64,000 nt of DNA from Neurospora tetraspora. Its lineage: Eukaryota > Ascomycota > Sordariomycetes > Sordariales > Sordariaceae. A model generated the notes under the pieces. That model saw only the letters and a program-made list of their open reading frames with translations. It searched no databases and was not told the origin of the DNA. Within the stretch, counting starts at the first letter, position 1, and each line of letters starts with the position of its first letter. This document shows, one piece after another, positions 21,611 through 33,410 of this stretch. A program made the translations under genes and the position numbers. The stretch is from assembly GCF_033439725.1 (NCBI RefSeq), contig NW_026944388.1, forward strand, positions 3,844,001-3,908,000, written 5' to 3'.

Positions 21611-23626
21611 TCAATTTGATGAACCATCCTCCGCAACGCCATCAGCCTCATCGCCAAGCTCAGCCTGCAAAGCCCTGGGTATCTTCTCGGCCGTGCGATC
21701 CGACCGCTCATGCGACGCCTCGATTCCGCCCGGGGTCACCCAGAGGAAGTAATCGGTGCGGAAGTTATCGATTTGGTTGAAGAAGAGGTGGAACCTATCA
21801 CCGCTTGTTAGTAACTTTTGTCAGGCTTATAGGGAATTTCTCGGGGGCAACTCACGAATTCTCCTTCTCCTCCAACTCAAACATGCGCTTATAAATATGC
21901 TCATCCTTAAACGCCTGAATCTCCTTGTCCCACTTTCCAAAATCAATCGGCTCCCTGCCCAGCTCCTTGAACTTCTTGTTGCTCACATCAAACACCGGCC
22001 GTTCCAGCATCAATCCCAGACCGGGTGCCTTGGGAATAGATATCCTGCGGGGCCCGTAGCTCTCACTAACCAGACTCATGGGCGCGCCGCACCGCACGAT
22101 CAAAACGGCCATGGCTACCATCTTGCGGATCTGGTGCATCATGAAGCTCTGGCCGTGTACCTTGAGAGAAAGCCACTCGGTGTCGTTGATACGGATCGGC
22201 GTCTTGTTGACTTCGAACGACTTGATGTGACGACGGGCGGACGGGTCGGTGTGCGACTTGAGGATGGTGTAGTTGTGGAAGTTGTGCGTGCCCAGGTACT
22301 GGTTGAGCGCTTCTTGGAGCTTTTCGAGGCGCGGGGTGGTGACGCGGTAGCGACGCTTTGCGGCGACGTAGGCGGCTTTGACTTCACGGACGGCGAGCTC
22401 GACGGGGGTGAACTCTCTTTCGACCTTGGCGGCGGGGGCTTGGGTCTCGGTGGTTTCGGTGGTAGCAGCCTCGCCGTCTTTCGAGGGCTCGGTAGCCGTG
22501 GTCTCCTCCGCCGGGGTATCCTTCATGTCGACATCCTTGGTAACATCGGTATCGGGCTTCGAAGGCTCTCCGTCGTCGGTAAGCTCTTGGTCGGCGGTGT
22601 CGTGCAGAATGCGAATGACTTCGGCTCTGATTTCGGGATCCATCTTCTCGAGAATGGGCTGGATATCGTTCTTCTCGACTTCCTCCCAGAAGTTCTTGAC
22701 GTCGTCCAGTCTGTCCACGTACTCGTCGTATGTACCCTTCTCCTTGGCCGCGTCGATGATCTTCTTGCCGAGGAAACTTTGTGGCTGTGGCGGCAGAAGA
22801 GCATAGCTGGGCATGAGGTACTCGTACCATCTGGAATCGCATGCTTGGTAGCAGCTGAAACCGTTGGTAACACGCTGAATGCCCCATACCTTGATCTGGT
22901 CGGGGAGGTGGCTGTTGATCTTCTCGACAATGTCCTCGTCCTCGACGATAAGCTTGAGCGACAGGACGTTGGCGGCAGCGTGCACGCCCTTATCGGTACG
23001 GGCGCATCGAACGAGACTGGACTTCTTGGGGTCGTCGGCATTGGCCTTGGAGATGGCACCGGCCTTGACGAAGGCGGCGAACAGATCGCCCTCGATGGTC
23101 TTTTCCTTGTGGTTGATCTGGATGCCGTGATAGCCGGTACCAGCGTAGCCGATCAGGACGGCAACCTTGCGCTTGGGTCGGCGTTCCTCGGCGGCGATTT
23201 CGTCGGTCGAGAAGGGGATGCTCATGTAACTGTTGCCATCAGCGGCTCCGTCGATCACCTTGCGGCGCTTGGCAGCACGATTGTCTTGAACTTGGTCGCG
23301 CTTGCTAAGGAAGTCTCTCCTACGGCCTAGTCAGCGTCGGCATTAGGCGCCTGTGGCAGTGATTTTGGGTTGAAGGGAAAGCAATGGCAAAGAAAGGCAG
23401 GTGGTGGTTCGTACTTGTTGCTCCCAAAGCCGCCTGTCTTGATGTTGTTTGGGTTTCCTCTGTCCCGGTTTGGGTTTCTGTTGTCCCGGCCTCTGCCTCT
23501 CTTCTGGCCTCTGTCGTTTCGGTCGCCATTGTCCGCCGCGTCGTTGGATTCGGCGTTTGTTGTCTCAACAACAGGGTCAGCAGCGGCTGCTGGCGCAGGG
23601 ACAGGTGGTGTGTCGTCGGTAGCCAT
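21611..23626 (-). CDS. tRNA pseudouridine synthase, Pus1/TruA family
   Basis: Three exons on the minus strand, 23415-23626, 21856-23319 and 21611-21794, encode 619 residues. Introns (95 and 61 bases) have donors GTACGA and GTGAGT and keep frame. The TruA fold is clear: the substrate-binding GYAGTGYHGIQ segment, then the catalytic aspartate in CARTDKGVHA (about residue 180), and later HNFHNYT and FMMHQIRKMVAMAV. Eukaryotic Pus1 isomerises uridine in tRNAs (positions 27, 28, 34, 36 in yeast), U2 snRNA and mRNAs. Odd points are a Pro/Ala head followed by an Arg/Gly/Asn-rich stretch suited to RNA binding, and a long acidic Thr-rich insert between the two halves of the catalytic domain. The last exon supplies FNQIDNFRTDYFLWVTPGG. 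A long open frame on the opposite strand is a compositional shadow. Confidence 0.93.
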
Positions 23627-24258
23627 GTTGATAGTAGGCGACTTGGGAATGGCATCAGCAATGTTGTAAAGGTGGAGCGGCGGGCGAGGTGGTGTTGAAA
23701 CATTAAATTTATTTTCCCCTGGCGCTCGTTGACGCGCTTATCGCACTGTTCCCTTACAACTGTACCTTGCCTGTCTAGCCATGGCGATAGCACGGACCTT
23801 TGACGCGGGGAAGTGGCCGGTGGAGCTGACGATCTCCAGCAAACTCCACTGTACACAGTACCAACAATCCTTCAACCGATTCTCCTCCTCACTCCTCCAT
23901 GTCTTCACATTCCAGCGATACATCATGATGGCATTCATCCATGTGAGACCGACCATCCGAGTCAGCATGTGCTTTCATCAGTATGGAAGTTCTCTCCAAA
24001 CGAAAAAAAAGACCTTGATGTGGTGACAATGAGTTCGTCGACTTGATCAGGAACCACCCAATCACCATCAGAGAAGCATCGAGGCTTGGGAAGAAGAAGG
24101 CTGTGACGAGGCAACCATGAATGGCCGACCATCAGACCGCCCCGCCACGTTGGGCTTTCAGCAGCACCATTTTAACTCTAACCATCATCCTCGGCCGCCT
24201 TTTCGAAAGTACACAACGCCTTTTATTGTGAACCACGTCGTCGACCCTACTAGAAGTA
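23627..24258. other. Upstream region of Pus1-like gene
   Basis: No supported gene. It contains the promoter of the minus-strand Pus1-like gene and leads into the HET-like frame. Confidence 0.5.
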
Positions 24259-25815
24259 ATGCTCTTGGCCCCGGACTTGAATCCGAAAACGTCCTTTCGA
24301 GCTGCCGCGATGGACCATGAGAATCAGTACAATTACCAACGGATCGACCTGTCTACCGATGCCATTCGACTGGTCCGTCTCCTGAGAGGATTTTGCGGAG
24401 ACCCCATCCAATGCGAACTCTTCGAAACATTCCTCCACCAGGTGTAGGGTGTGCCTTACGGAGCCTTATCATATACCTGGGGCGATTCTCCCGACGCATA
24501 CGAAATATTCATCAACGATCGGAAGTCGCTTGTCAAGGAAAACCTTCACATGGCCCTCCTCGCTCTACGGCAGACGGACGAAGACAGACTGTTGTGGATC
24601 GATGCCATTTGCATCGACCAGGACAATGACAAGGAAAAGGGCCATCAAGTCGGGCAGATGAGACAGATATACGAGAACGCTGAACAAGTTCTCATATGGC
24701 TTGGCCCCAGCAACCGCGGAATCGATTCTCTCATGGATTTGGCTAGACGGTGGGATTACCAAACAAGCCAACGACCAGGAGCCCATCGCGCACAGGGTTG
24801 GATCGATTCTTGGATCAAGCTCACTGCTGACGAGACCGGTCCGTACAAAGAGGAGCTTACCGCTGTACGTCGTAACTCTCTGCAAGAGATGTTGAGCCGA
24901 GCTTGGTTTCGGAGAGTCTGGATCCTTCAAGAGGTCGCGAGCGCAAAAAGGGCCACAATCTTGTGCGGCTCGAAAGCGATACCCAGCCGAGGCTTCAGTC
25001 TACTACCATTTTTACTGGACCTAAACCCGGAAGAACATATCCAAGCAGTGCTTGACATCCTGCCAGGCTACCGACGAAAAGAAACTTGGTGGGGCAAAAA
25101 ACAGAATCTCGAAACATTGCTCGTCAAGTTTGGGACGAGTAAAGCAACTGATCACCGGGACAACATCTATGCCTTGCTTGGCATTGCTTCAGACGCTCGC
25201 GCCAGCAACACCCTTCGTCCAAACTACCAAGTTTCGCTAGGTCGCGCAATATGCCACACCATCTCATTCTTGCTCTTTGACGAGGCTTATGACCCGTCTG
25301 CGCGTCCATTGCCCGAGGACATGGACTTCACTACTTTTCTTCGTATCCTACCGAAGCTTTCAGACTACATTTTGGGCTGGGCGTTGCAAACCTCAGCACC
25401 TCGACATCCGAGTTTTTACTGATTTACGCAGCTGCATCCGGAGACAGAGGTATTTTCAAGCGGGTCATTTCGATTGTCACATCCCGTATTTGAAGTCATC
25501 GAGGAAGCCTCAAGACTCGACGGGCCAATAATGCGCTGCATAAGGACCCCTCCTCCTGAGTCACGACTCCGTCAAGTATTGTTTCATGGCACTGAGATCA
25601 GTGCATGGCTGGCCCACTACCTCATGTCCCGCGAAGGCGGCATCAAAACGGACAGTCCGGATGAGGATATTGACAGCTTGTTTGAGACGCTTTCCATACA
25701 GGTGAAGCTGTCACAGGTGAAGCTGTCTGTGCTCCCTTCAGGATACATTGCGATGGTTCTAGCATCATGGAGACTCAAAGCAAAGGGGACTCCATTCTCG
25801 TTCAAACCCTATTGA
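24259..25815 (+). pseudogene. HET-domain (heterokaryon incompatibility) gene, eroded
   Basis: The HET domain is a TIR-related domain of fungal allorecognition genes that trigger cell death when incompatible strains fuse. Its signature blocks are present in order: GALSYTWGD, LLWIDAICIDQDN, then RQIYENAEQVLIWLG, and later RAWFRRVWILQEVA, followed by a DNIYALLGIASDA segment of the type seen just after the domain. The upstream RLVRLL segment and a C-terminal region are also readable. The frame is not continuous over the whole span, about two interruptions, so the gene looks broken in this strain; presence/absence and loss are common for this large family in Neurospora. An intact shorter product from an internal start would lack the beginning of the domain. 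Confidence 0.78.
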
Positions 25816-26882
25816 ATAGCCTGAAATTGGAGTTTCCGCAGGATTTGAGGCCTATATTGGTAGCTCTGATATAACCGCCCGCGGACCTTGAATTACACTT
25901 GATGGTCATTTAGATCAACAAACGACGGAATCACTAAGCCTGCGTGGCCATGTGCAGTTACAACAGAATCTAAGGCCGCCCAAGATTGTTATTCAGACAT
26001 GAAACAGCCATGGTATGTTGCATCGCCATTCCCGTAATTCTCCCGGTGAGGTGAAGCTGAACCAGAACCTTTAGATATATCAACGTTAACGCGTGGACCA
26101 AGAACGCTCACAGGTAGCAAGGGGTCGTTACGGCCGGTACAGATTTCCTACTACCAGTAGCTGAGAGCTATCGATCCTGGTCCTGGTTTTCATAAGGTTG
26201 GAAGACTCGCTACGGTTGATGTCAGAGTTTGGAACAGTTGTTGAATATGTGACTGCGGTGTGGGAGGTCATGTTACAAGCCATCAACTCGGGGATGGCGA
26301 TAGAGTGTGGAATAGACGGTGTTACACTGAGCATGTAAGTACTTCTGCACCTCATCCTTCCTGCCTACACTAAGGATATGCTCATTTGGTGGGCAAAAGT
26401 CCCACCACTTAATGATCAAGAGGTGCACTGGCAATACATGTCGATGAGCAAACCCAATAAAGCAAGGTTTCAGCCCTCCTCGATCTTCTCAGGTCAGATG
26501 CGGTAGTTCTGTGACGACGAAAAGTCACGGACTTTCCTCCGCACGCCGTACGATGAGAACATTCATGAGAAATTCTATAACGTACTAGGTAACCAAGCCG
26601 GCAGTCATTCACATCTCCTTTCAAACTAAGGGGGTCCAACCACTTCTGGTGGCAATCAAGACCCCCACAGGTGGTTTACCTGCCACCTTGCCCATCGACA
26701 ACCAAGAAAACCAGAGAACAGGGATCGCCTGGTTTAGCGAAATTACACCACTGACACCCAAACCCTCAACTCTATTTCAACGTCCACCATCCATCCGAAC
26801 ATTCAAGGAACCATGTACATCTAAAAGACTCATAGGATATCGTCATTAAGTCGTTACCTACCAACACCCAGACGCCGTCGCT
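25816..26882. other. Intergenic between HET-like gene and terpene synthase
   Basis: Short open frames only. Nothing recognisable. Confidence 0.5.
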
Positions 26883-29428
26883 TTAAACACTCAACTTGGC
26901 CATACACATCCTCAACACCCAATTTTTCCTCCCCGTCAACCTCTCTAACTCCTCAATCGTCCTATCCACGCCCCTCTCCAGCCTCTTGAGGGTATCTCTC
27001 GTGTACTCGAGGCTGTTCGAGCTCTTCAACCGCTGCAGCGTAAGCAGCTTGAGCGGCATACTAAGGGACCCTCGCTGTTGCCTCTCTTGAAGCACTTCGC
27101 GCACTTGTTGCGAACTGGACGATTGCCCTTCTGTGTTGAGGTAGTGCACGAGCGTGAAGGAGAGCTTGCCTTCGTCGAGATCTTCGCAGAAGCCTTTTTG
27201 GGCGGTGTACTGGGCGTGTGTTAGCTTGGGGTATAGGGAAGGAGGGAAGGGGAAGGGGAAGGGGCAACGTACCTCGTCGGAACTAATATTATGGTAGTCG
27301 TCACGGATCTGGAAGTAGATGCCTACTTGTGTGACGAGATGATTGACGAGGGAGCGTACTTCCTTGGGCATGTGCTCGCTCATTAGACGGGAGAGGAGGA
27401 GGAAGAGACCACCGGTTTCTGGGAGGATGTGAGTGAGTGGTGTTATCAGAGTATGTTCAACAAGAAATTGCTTACTCTTTGCTACCATTTCTAGGTACTC
27501 GCTCTCTGAAGGACAGGACATGTGTCTTGTCCAGTAGAGGTCGTAACTTTGGCCGACATGGAGATCTCGGAGTTGCTCCAGGGCAATATCCACAGCGCCA
27601 GGAATAGGCAAGCCCTTCGCCTTTCGTACAGCTTCAACAATTGCGAGGCTTGCGGCGTTGATGGTCTGGGGAACACCGAATACAGCGTGCGCTGCTGGGT
27701 TACCGCGTCGGAGCTCGGAACCATCCTCGACATCATCGAACCTACACACAACAGCGTTAACAAGCATCTTCAAAGGGCATCCTAGAGGTAGCACTTACAT
27801 CAACGACGCCGTTTGCAAATCATCAACCACCTCCTTAATCTGCACCAACACCTCCTCTGGCAACCCCGCCCACAAATTCAACGCATCAATAAACGTTGCC
27901 CTCACGTTCTTCGACGGCAACGACCTCGTATATTCAAACGGGGCATTAACAATCTCCATCCCCAACTTCTCCTCCCTCGGCACCAAGGAGTCCAACGACT
28001 CCTTCTCTCTCTCCGCGTTCTTGAACTCCTCCATGCCGTCGTGCCTCTCGTCATCCGACGGCATAGCCGAAACACTTGACGACCTGCTGCTCGCCGCCCT
28101 GTCCTCCCACAACGAAGAAGTGGTCGAAACATCCGACTCGCTCTCCCTCGATCCCCACGAGGTAATCGACAACCTCTTCGCCGTCGCCTCCATGAGATCC
28201 GAAACGGAAACATCCTCCACCTGCTCCGCAGCAGCAGCAACATGAAGAAGAGGCGAACCCCTCCATTCAACCGTCAACCCATCCTCCAACCCTTCATTAG
28301 CCTCATACCTCCAATCCGGATGATACCTAGGACAATTCAGACTCCAGACCACATTCCCACTAACCTGGTACTGCAAGCCCCTCAGGTATCTCTCTAACCT
28401 GTCATTACTCTTCCCACTGCTCTCCCTAAATTTTCGACAACCCTCTAGAAACTCCACTTCAAACTGGTTAGTTGCCTCGCGAACCAACCACTTGGCGGTC
28501 GCCATGTCGACGGACTGCCATTGCATGTATAGCCATACGGCGTTTAAGGGTTTGGGGGCATCGGGAGAAGAAAGGGACTCGGCCCATTCACGGTCGAAGG
28601 AGAAGTAGTCGTTGGCGAGGGCTAGGGAGGCGTAGCAGGGGCGGATGATGGGGGCTAGGAGGGCGTCTTCTTCCTTGGTTAGGGTCTCTCCCATTCCAAA
28701 CAACATGACGGATTCGACGAAGCTGCCAGCAATGCATTTGTTAGTTTTCCACTGGGTTTGGTGCGTGTTTCAATATGGAGGGGAAGGGGGAAGGGGGGAG
28801 GGAGAGGAGCTTACGGAGCGCCGGCGTCGATGATGCGGAACTCGAGGTACTCTTCCACGTTGGCGAAGGACTTGGATTTGTCCTTGGTGGTGGTTTCTAG
28901 CATCGTCTGCCAGACGTCTAGGACGCGCTTGGCGCAGACGGGGTCGGTTTGGGTGAGCTGGAGCATCATCTTTGCTTGGATCTGTTTTCGGCCGAGCTTG
29001 GCGTTTTGGTGGGAGGTTTCCATGTCGCCGAGGCTGAAGGCCGTCGTTGTCTTTTGATGACTGGTGCATGTTAGCCTCGCGTCAGAAATAGTAGAGGATG
29101 TGAAGAGACTGACCGATGCATCATCCTTCGTTACCTCAACCACATTATCATGCAAAAAGGCATACTCGAGGATATACGCCACCAGCCGGAGGCGCTCAGG
29201 CTTGGTCAAGGGCAGGACTACCGCAGTGAAGTTCCCGTTTACGGGGTTGCAGTTGCCAAACTCTTCCACGGGCCCGATGTACTGGATCCAGTCCTTTCGT
29301 GCTTCGTAGCAGCCGGCGTTGGCCAGTGTCTCTGCCTTGTGCCTCCTCAGGGTGTAGCCAGGACAGAATCCGTGGGTGTCGTATCGAGAGATGTCGATGA
29401 GCTCTGAAGTATGGTCGTCCATCTCCAT
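26883..29428 (-). CDS. Two-domain terpene synthase: class I terpene cyclase fused to polyprenyl diphosphate synthase
   Basis: Exons 28815-29428, 27799-28722, 27476-27741, 27273-27418 and 26883-27209 (minus strand) give 758 residues, the usual size of fusicoccadiene/ophiobolin-type chimeric synthases. All four introns are short, frame-keeping and have good donors. The N-terminal cyclase starts RYDTHGFCPGYTLRRHK. Its Asp-rich motif is DNVVE (94-98), with Asn at the second position, and its NSE triad is NDYFSFDRE (N242, S246, E250). A Ser/Glu-rich linker (about 375-460) leads to the prenyltransferase, with first motif DDVED (515-519), KTGGLF (602-607) and second motif RDDYHN (640-645). Known relatives build C20 or C25 diphosphate from isoprenoid units and cyclise it to a di- or sesterterpene. 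Product unknown. A further intron inside exon 1 (about 29050-29110) is possible but the phases do not fit well. Confidence 0.93.
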
Positions 29429-32400
29429 GATTTTCTGACGAGCGTGACGGAGATTGCTAGGAGTGGTAGGAGGTGGTCGATGTCAGCGAGGTCGAGGTCG
29501 GTAGGGATCATTTGGTTCTTGATGTCTTTCGTTTTTTTTTCTTGGCTTCACTTGCGAAATGCTCCTGAGGATTTATCTTTGATGAAGAGGAAGGAGGAGT
29601 TGTGAAGAGGAAGGAAGAGTTGGGCCATGCTTGCCAAGCATCGTCAACCTTACACGATTTTGACATCGCCAATGACACAATACATCGTCACTCATAAAAG
29701 TACCGAGACACTGGGAGAGGAGAGATCCTCCTGGATGGTATGGTCACAGATCTGCGTCGATCATAGGATCGCCAGCCGGATTTTCCTTCCAGCTGGGACC
29801 TGTCATGATCGACTTTGACGAATTGGGTTTATCGCAGCTACTATCGTGGTCGATGATAATACTGATTCACACTTCTCCAGGATGATGAAAAGGACAATTT
29901 CGTTTTGGGCCATTCGAGGATCCCCAATTGGGATCGTGAAAAGATTGACGCTACCTATTCAGAATCCACAATAGCGCCGAGTCGTGATGTCAGATCTGGA
30001 TCCGGATGAGCGACTCGAAGAACAACGAACAACTAAGAAAGCGCGGAACGGACTATCGCCGACCTAAAAAGGCCCGGAATCCGGAATCCGGAGTGTCCCT
30101 CTTTACATCACTCGATGGAGGATGCCAATATTTTCCTATGCGAGTTGGAATGCCATAGGATGCTACGTAGCACAATGGCACGTTTATCTACCATCATGTC
30201 TTGGATAATGCCGGATCAGCGACTGCTAGATGTCCTAGATCCCCACGCCCTCCAGCCAGAAGGGAGCCTCTGACGTCCAGCTGAGACATGCTTAAAGTCG
30301 GAGCTGGAAGGGAATCTAGAGCTGGACGGAGGATGAGGCCATGGATCGTTTTATCAGCGGGAGAGGTTGATAACTGGAGGATTGTATCCACCTGCACCTC
30401 TCATATTGACATGAAAGGATCATTAATGGAACCCTGTCGATTTGTCCAACCTCAGCACACAAGAGCCATCTAGAACCATGGTAGTACAGAGTCCAGTCAG
30501 GTCTTCCCTTGCAATGGGACTCACTGAGCAAGAGCAGGCGTCCTTGACGCATTACTGGAGCTCTGCCGCAACCGGGGATACCTTGACCACCCGGTAGGCC
30601 TCTCAAACGAAGACGTTCGGGATGGTCTGAACGATGAAACAACTCTTCTGTAGGCCTTTACCCGCTTCCATCCCGTCTACAACTGCTGAACCTCCTTCAT
30701 TAGCCATGAACAACACTGGTAACGATGCAGGAGGTTCCTTCGCGGACGTTCCTTCGACGTAGATGGAGCCCTCAAGCGTGCAGTTTGAGGAAGCCCAAGA
30801 AATCCGCGCCTCAGTCGATGCAACAGCAGCATATGACACCATCAGCATCACCGACTTTGAAAATACCAAGAACATGGTACGTACGACCCGTCAACATGAG
30901 CCTAGGTAAGATGAAAAAAGAAATCTTGGAAACGAACGGGCGGGAAAGTGAAGCTAATCCTCCGTCGGAACCCCCAATCTCCGTCTATCCAGTACCCTCA
31001 CTGGTCCGGCCGGCCGACGGGACAAACGCGGACTACACTACCCATTTGCCTCTTCGACATTGCCTCTCTCGACAGTCGACACAGCCACCACGACGAGTGA
31101 GCTACGGCAAGAACCGGCCGGACAACTCCCGACGCGACGGACGCGACGGATCATCTTGTGCCATGATTACCTTACCTGACCCGTTTTGTGCTTCCTCTGT
31201 GCTCGGCGGCCATGCAGCGAGACCGGCCAGACTAGACTCAGATTCCACCCCCGGGGCCCCGAGAATGAGATTGTACCCCCTGACAAGGAGCGCGGTTTAT
31301 CTCGTCGATATTGCCAGGCAGCTTCACGTTCCAACAGGCCAGGCGTGGAACGTGCGGGCGGGCGTATGCCCAGGATATCAGAAAGCTGTTGGCGACTTGC
31401 TATCCCGAGGTTGTGGCTAGGGTGGGTTTATGTGAGTTGTCGCCTGCATTTTGATATTGGATTGTTTTTCTTTTGCTGACGCGATGGATGGAAAAAAAAG
31501 GTTCTCAATGCCTTTATTGTCATATTTTTCCAAGATCTGATTCTGGGGCGTGTTGAAGAAGTTTGTCGACACCGCGAACGGCGGAGAAGTTGCTCATTGT
31601 GCAGACGGTGGATGGATGTATTGTCTACCCTGAGAGAGACGATAGATATTGAGAACATTCCCGCCTAGTATGGCGGGGGACTCAACATCAAGCCGGTGGA
31701 TTTTGCCACGCAGCTTTGCCCTGGCATTTCTCAAGCCATTAAGTGGGAGGGAACTTCTCTCCGCGAGATCCCCGCTGGGCCTACCAAGTTCATTATTGAC
31801 GAGCAAGGTGGCAGGAGCATCGTGGCAGTGGGAACCACAACACGACAGGTGGAAAGATCAGGAAGGAACTGGTGGCCCGGCTTCCATGAGTATCTCCCGG
31901 GGGGTTTGCATGATGGGTCGATGTCGCGCATTTGCGGCTGTCAAGGCAAGAGACGCCGTCGGGGAAGGGGAAAGGGGAAGGAGATTCCGAGATGCGATGT
32001 CATGGGGTTGTGTTGAGCAGTTGGTTGATAGTTGGATGCAACATGTCAAATTTCGAGTCCAGATGATGACAACACACATCAAACGACAATTATTACGAGC
32101 ATTAACGGGACCGATGTACCTACATGATTTACCCCCACGGCCTCCCGGTGAAGAGGCTCAAGGAGGAGCCCAATTGCTCGGACATGAAACCGGCGTATCA
32201 AGACCGAGAATATCAGACCAGATGATGAAGGCTGCGCACAATAACAAGGCTGGCAACACAATTGCTCGCCCCGTATACTTCATCCCAACTCTTCCTTTAA
32301 CGTCATCTTCTGCCTATGCCAATCCAATTCATTCCAGGCAGTAGTCACCTATTGGCCTCCATTCAAGACAACTTCATCTCATGTTTTTCATTTGCCAACC

Positions 32401-33246
32401 ACCGGCACAATTGCGTGCCAATAACAAGGAAACTTTGTACGAACCGTCGCAACTCCCAGATTCCAGGAATTCGGTATCAATCTTGCCCCAACGTTCAACA
32501 AGCAAAGACACGACGAATCGGCAGCACTGGATCCCACTCATGGTTTGATGCCGTTGAAGCGGATGGTTCCCGCCGAGCCGAGGCCTGCACGGCGTTCCCA
32601 AAACGGAAGAGCTGTCGTCGCCGGGCTCATGGAAAGCTCGGCTAGGTCCGTGAGGCGAAAAAAGAGACACGTCCCTTGTTTGGGTGTTATTGACAAGTGG
32701 GCTAAGAGGGAGCCGCAGAAGATCCTCACGACCTATCTCATATCATTTGTTTGCCCTGAAAAACCGTCTGTCTAGTGCTATGAGCGGGCAATATTTCCCA
32801 TGCTCGTACTAGTTTTGGAGACTAGCCTACTGCACAGGTCCTGATAGTGTCTGCAAATGTTTTTCCTTCTCCTGACGCCGGTGTTTACTTGTCTAAAAAA
32901 TCAAAACAAACCCCCTCTCAAGTCGTCGAGCCCCCCTCCTGGCCGCGTTGTAGCCTGGTATGGCAGCTGCATATTGGCATCATCCACAACTTGACGGCCA
33001 CCCAATAGGACAACACTTGGCCCTACATACCGGCCTCTTGGGGGTGTTCCTTGAAGAGGGTTGCAGAAGCTGCATAACCCGCAGCTGCTGACAGCATGAC
33101 AGCTCGCTGCCCCCCTGGCAGAACATGTAAGGCATGTTTGGATGCTACCATGACCCAGACGATAGGCCAGAGCCCGGCCTGCTAGTGGATGCAATTATCT
33201 GCCCATGCCCAACGCCGCGGTAGATCATCGATCTTCCCCATGCTAC
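29429..33246. other. Long intergenic region between terpene synthase and the LTR element
   Basis: About 3.8 kb. Several open frames (for example 30725-31420 +) have poor codon bias and no recognisable domain. There are no P450, transporter or regulator genes that would make a terpene cluster. A small GGAATCC repeat sits near 30075-30090. Confidence 0.5.
33242..33246. repeat. Target-site duplication, left copy (GCTAC)
   Basis: GCTAC abuts the left LTR and recurs at 38634-38638 right after the right LTR. Five bases is the usual duplication size for Ty1/copia integrases. Confidence 0.92.
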
Positions 33247-33410
33247 TGTCAGATTCTAGGGTGGCATTCTGGCCAGATGTGGGCTAGATGCCAGAGTCCC
33301 AGCCACCTGATTTAACAGGTCTTGGCAAATATGGGTTACCCCCAGAACCCCCCATACCAGAGCGCTCGAGTCAGATATACAGAATCAATTAATCACCAGC
33401 AAATTTGATA
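33247..33410 (+). repeat. Left LTR of the copia fossil
   Basis: 164 bp beginning TGTCA. It aligns without length change to the right LTR, and the differences are almost all C-to-T or G-to-A. This copy is visibly less altered than the right one. Confidence 0.92.

Noticed and set aside
21756-23330. 524-codon plus-strand frame opposite the Pus1-like gene
   Set aside because: Shadow of the pseudouridine synthase; the minus strand has catalytic motifs and proper introns.
30725-31420. 231-codon plus-strand frame between terpene synthase and the LTR element
   Set aside because: Pro/Arg-rich, no bias or domain; probably chance in GC-rich DNA.
29429-33246. A terpene biosynthetic cluster
   Set aside because: No P450, dehydrogenase, transporter or pathway regulator can be recognised next to the synthase.
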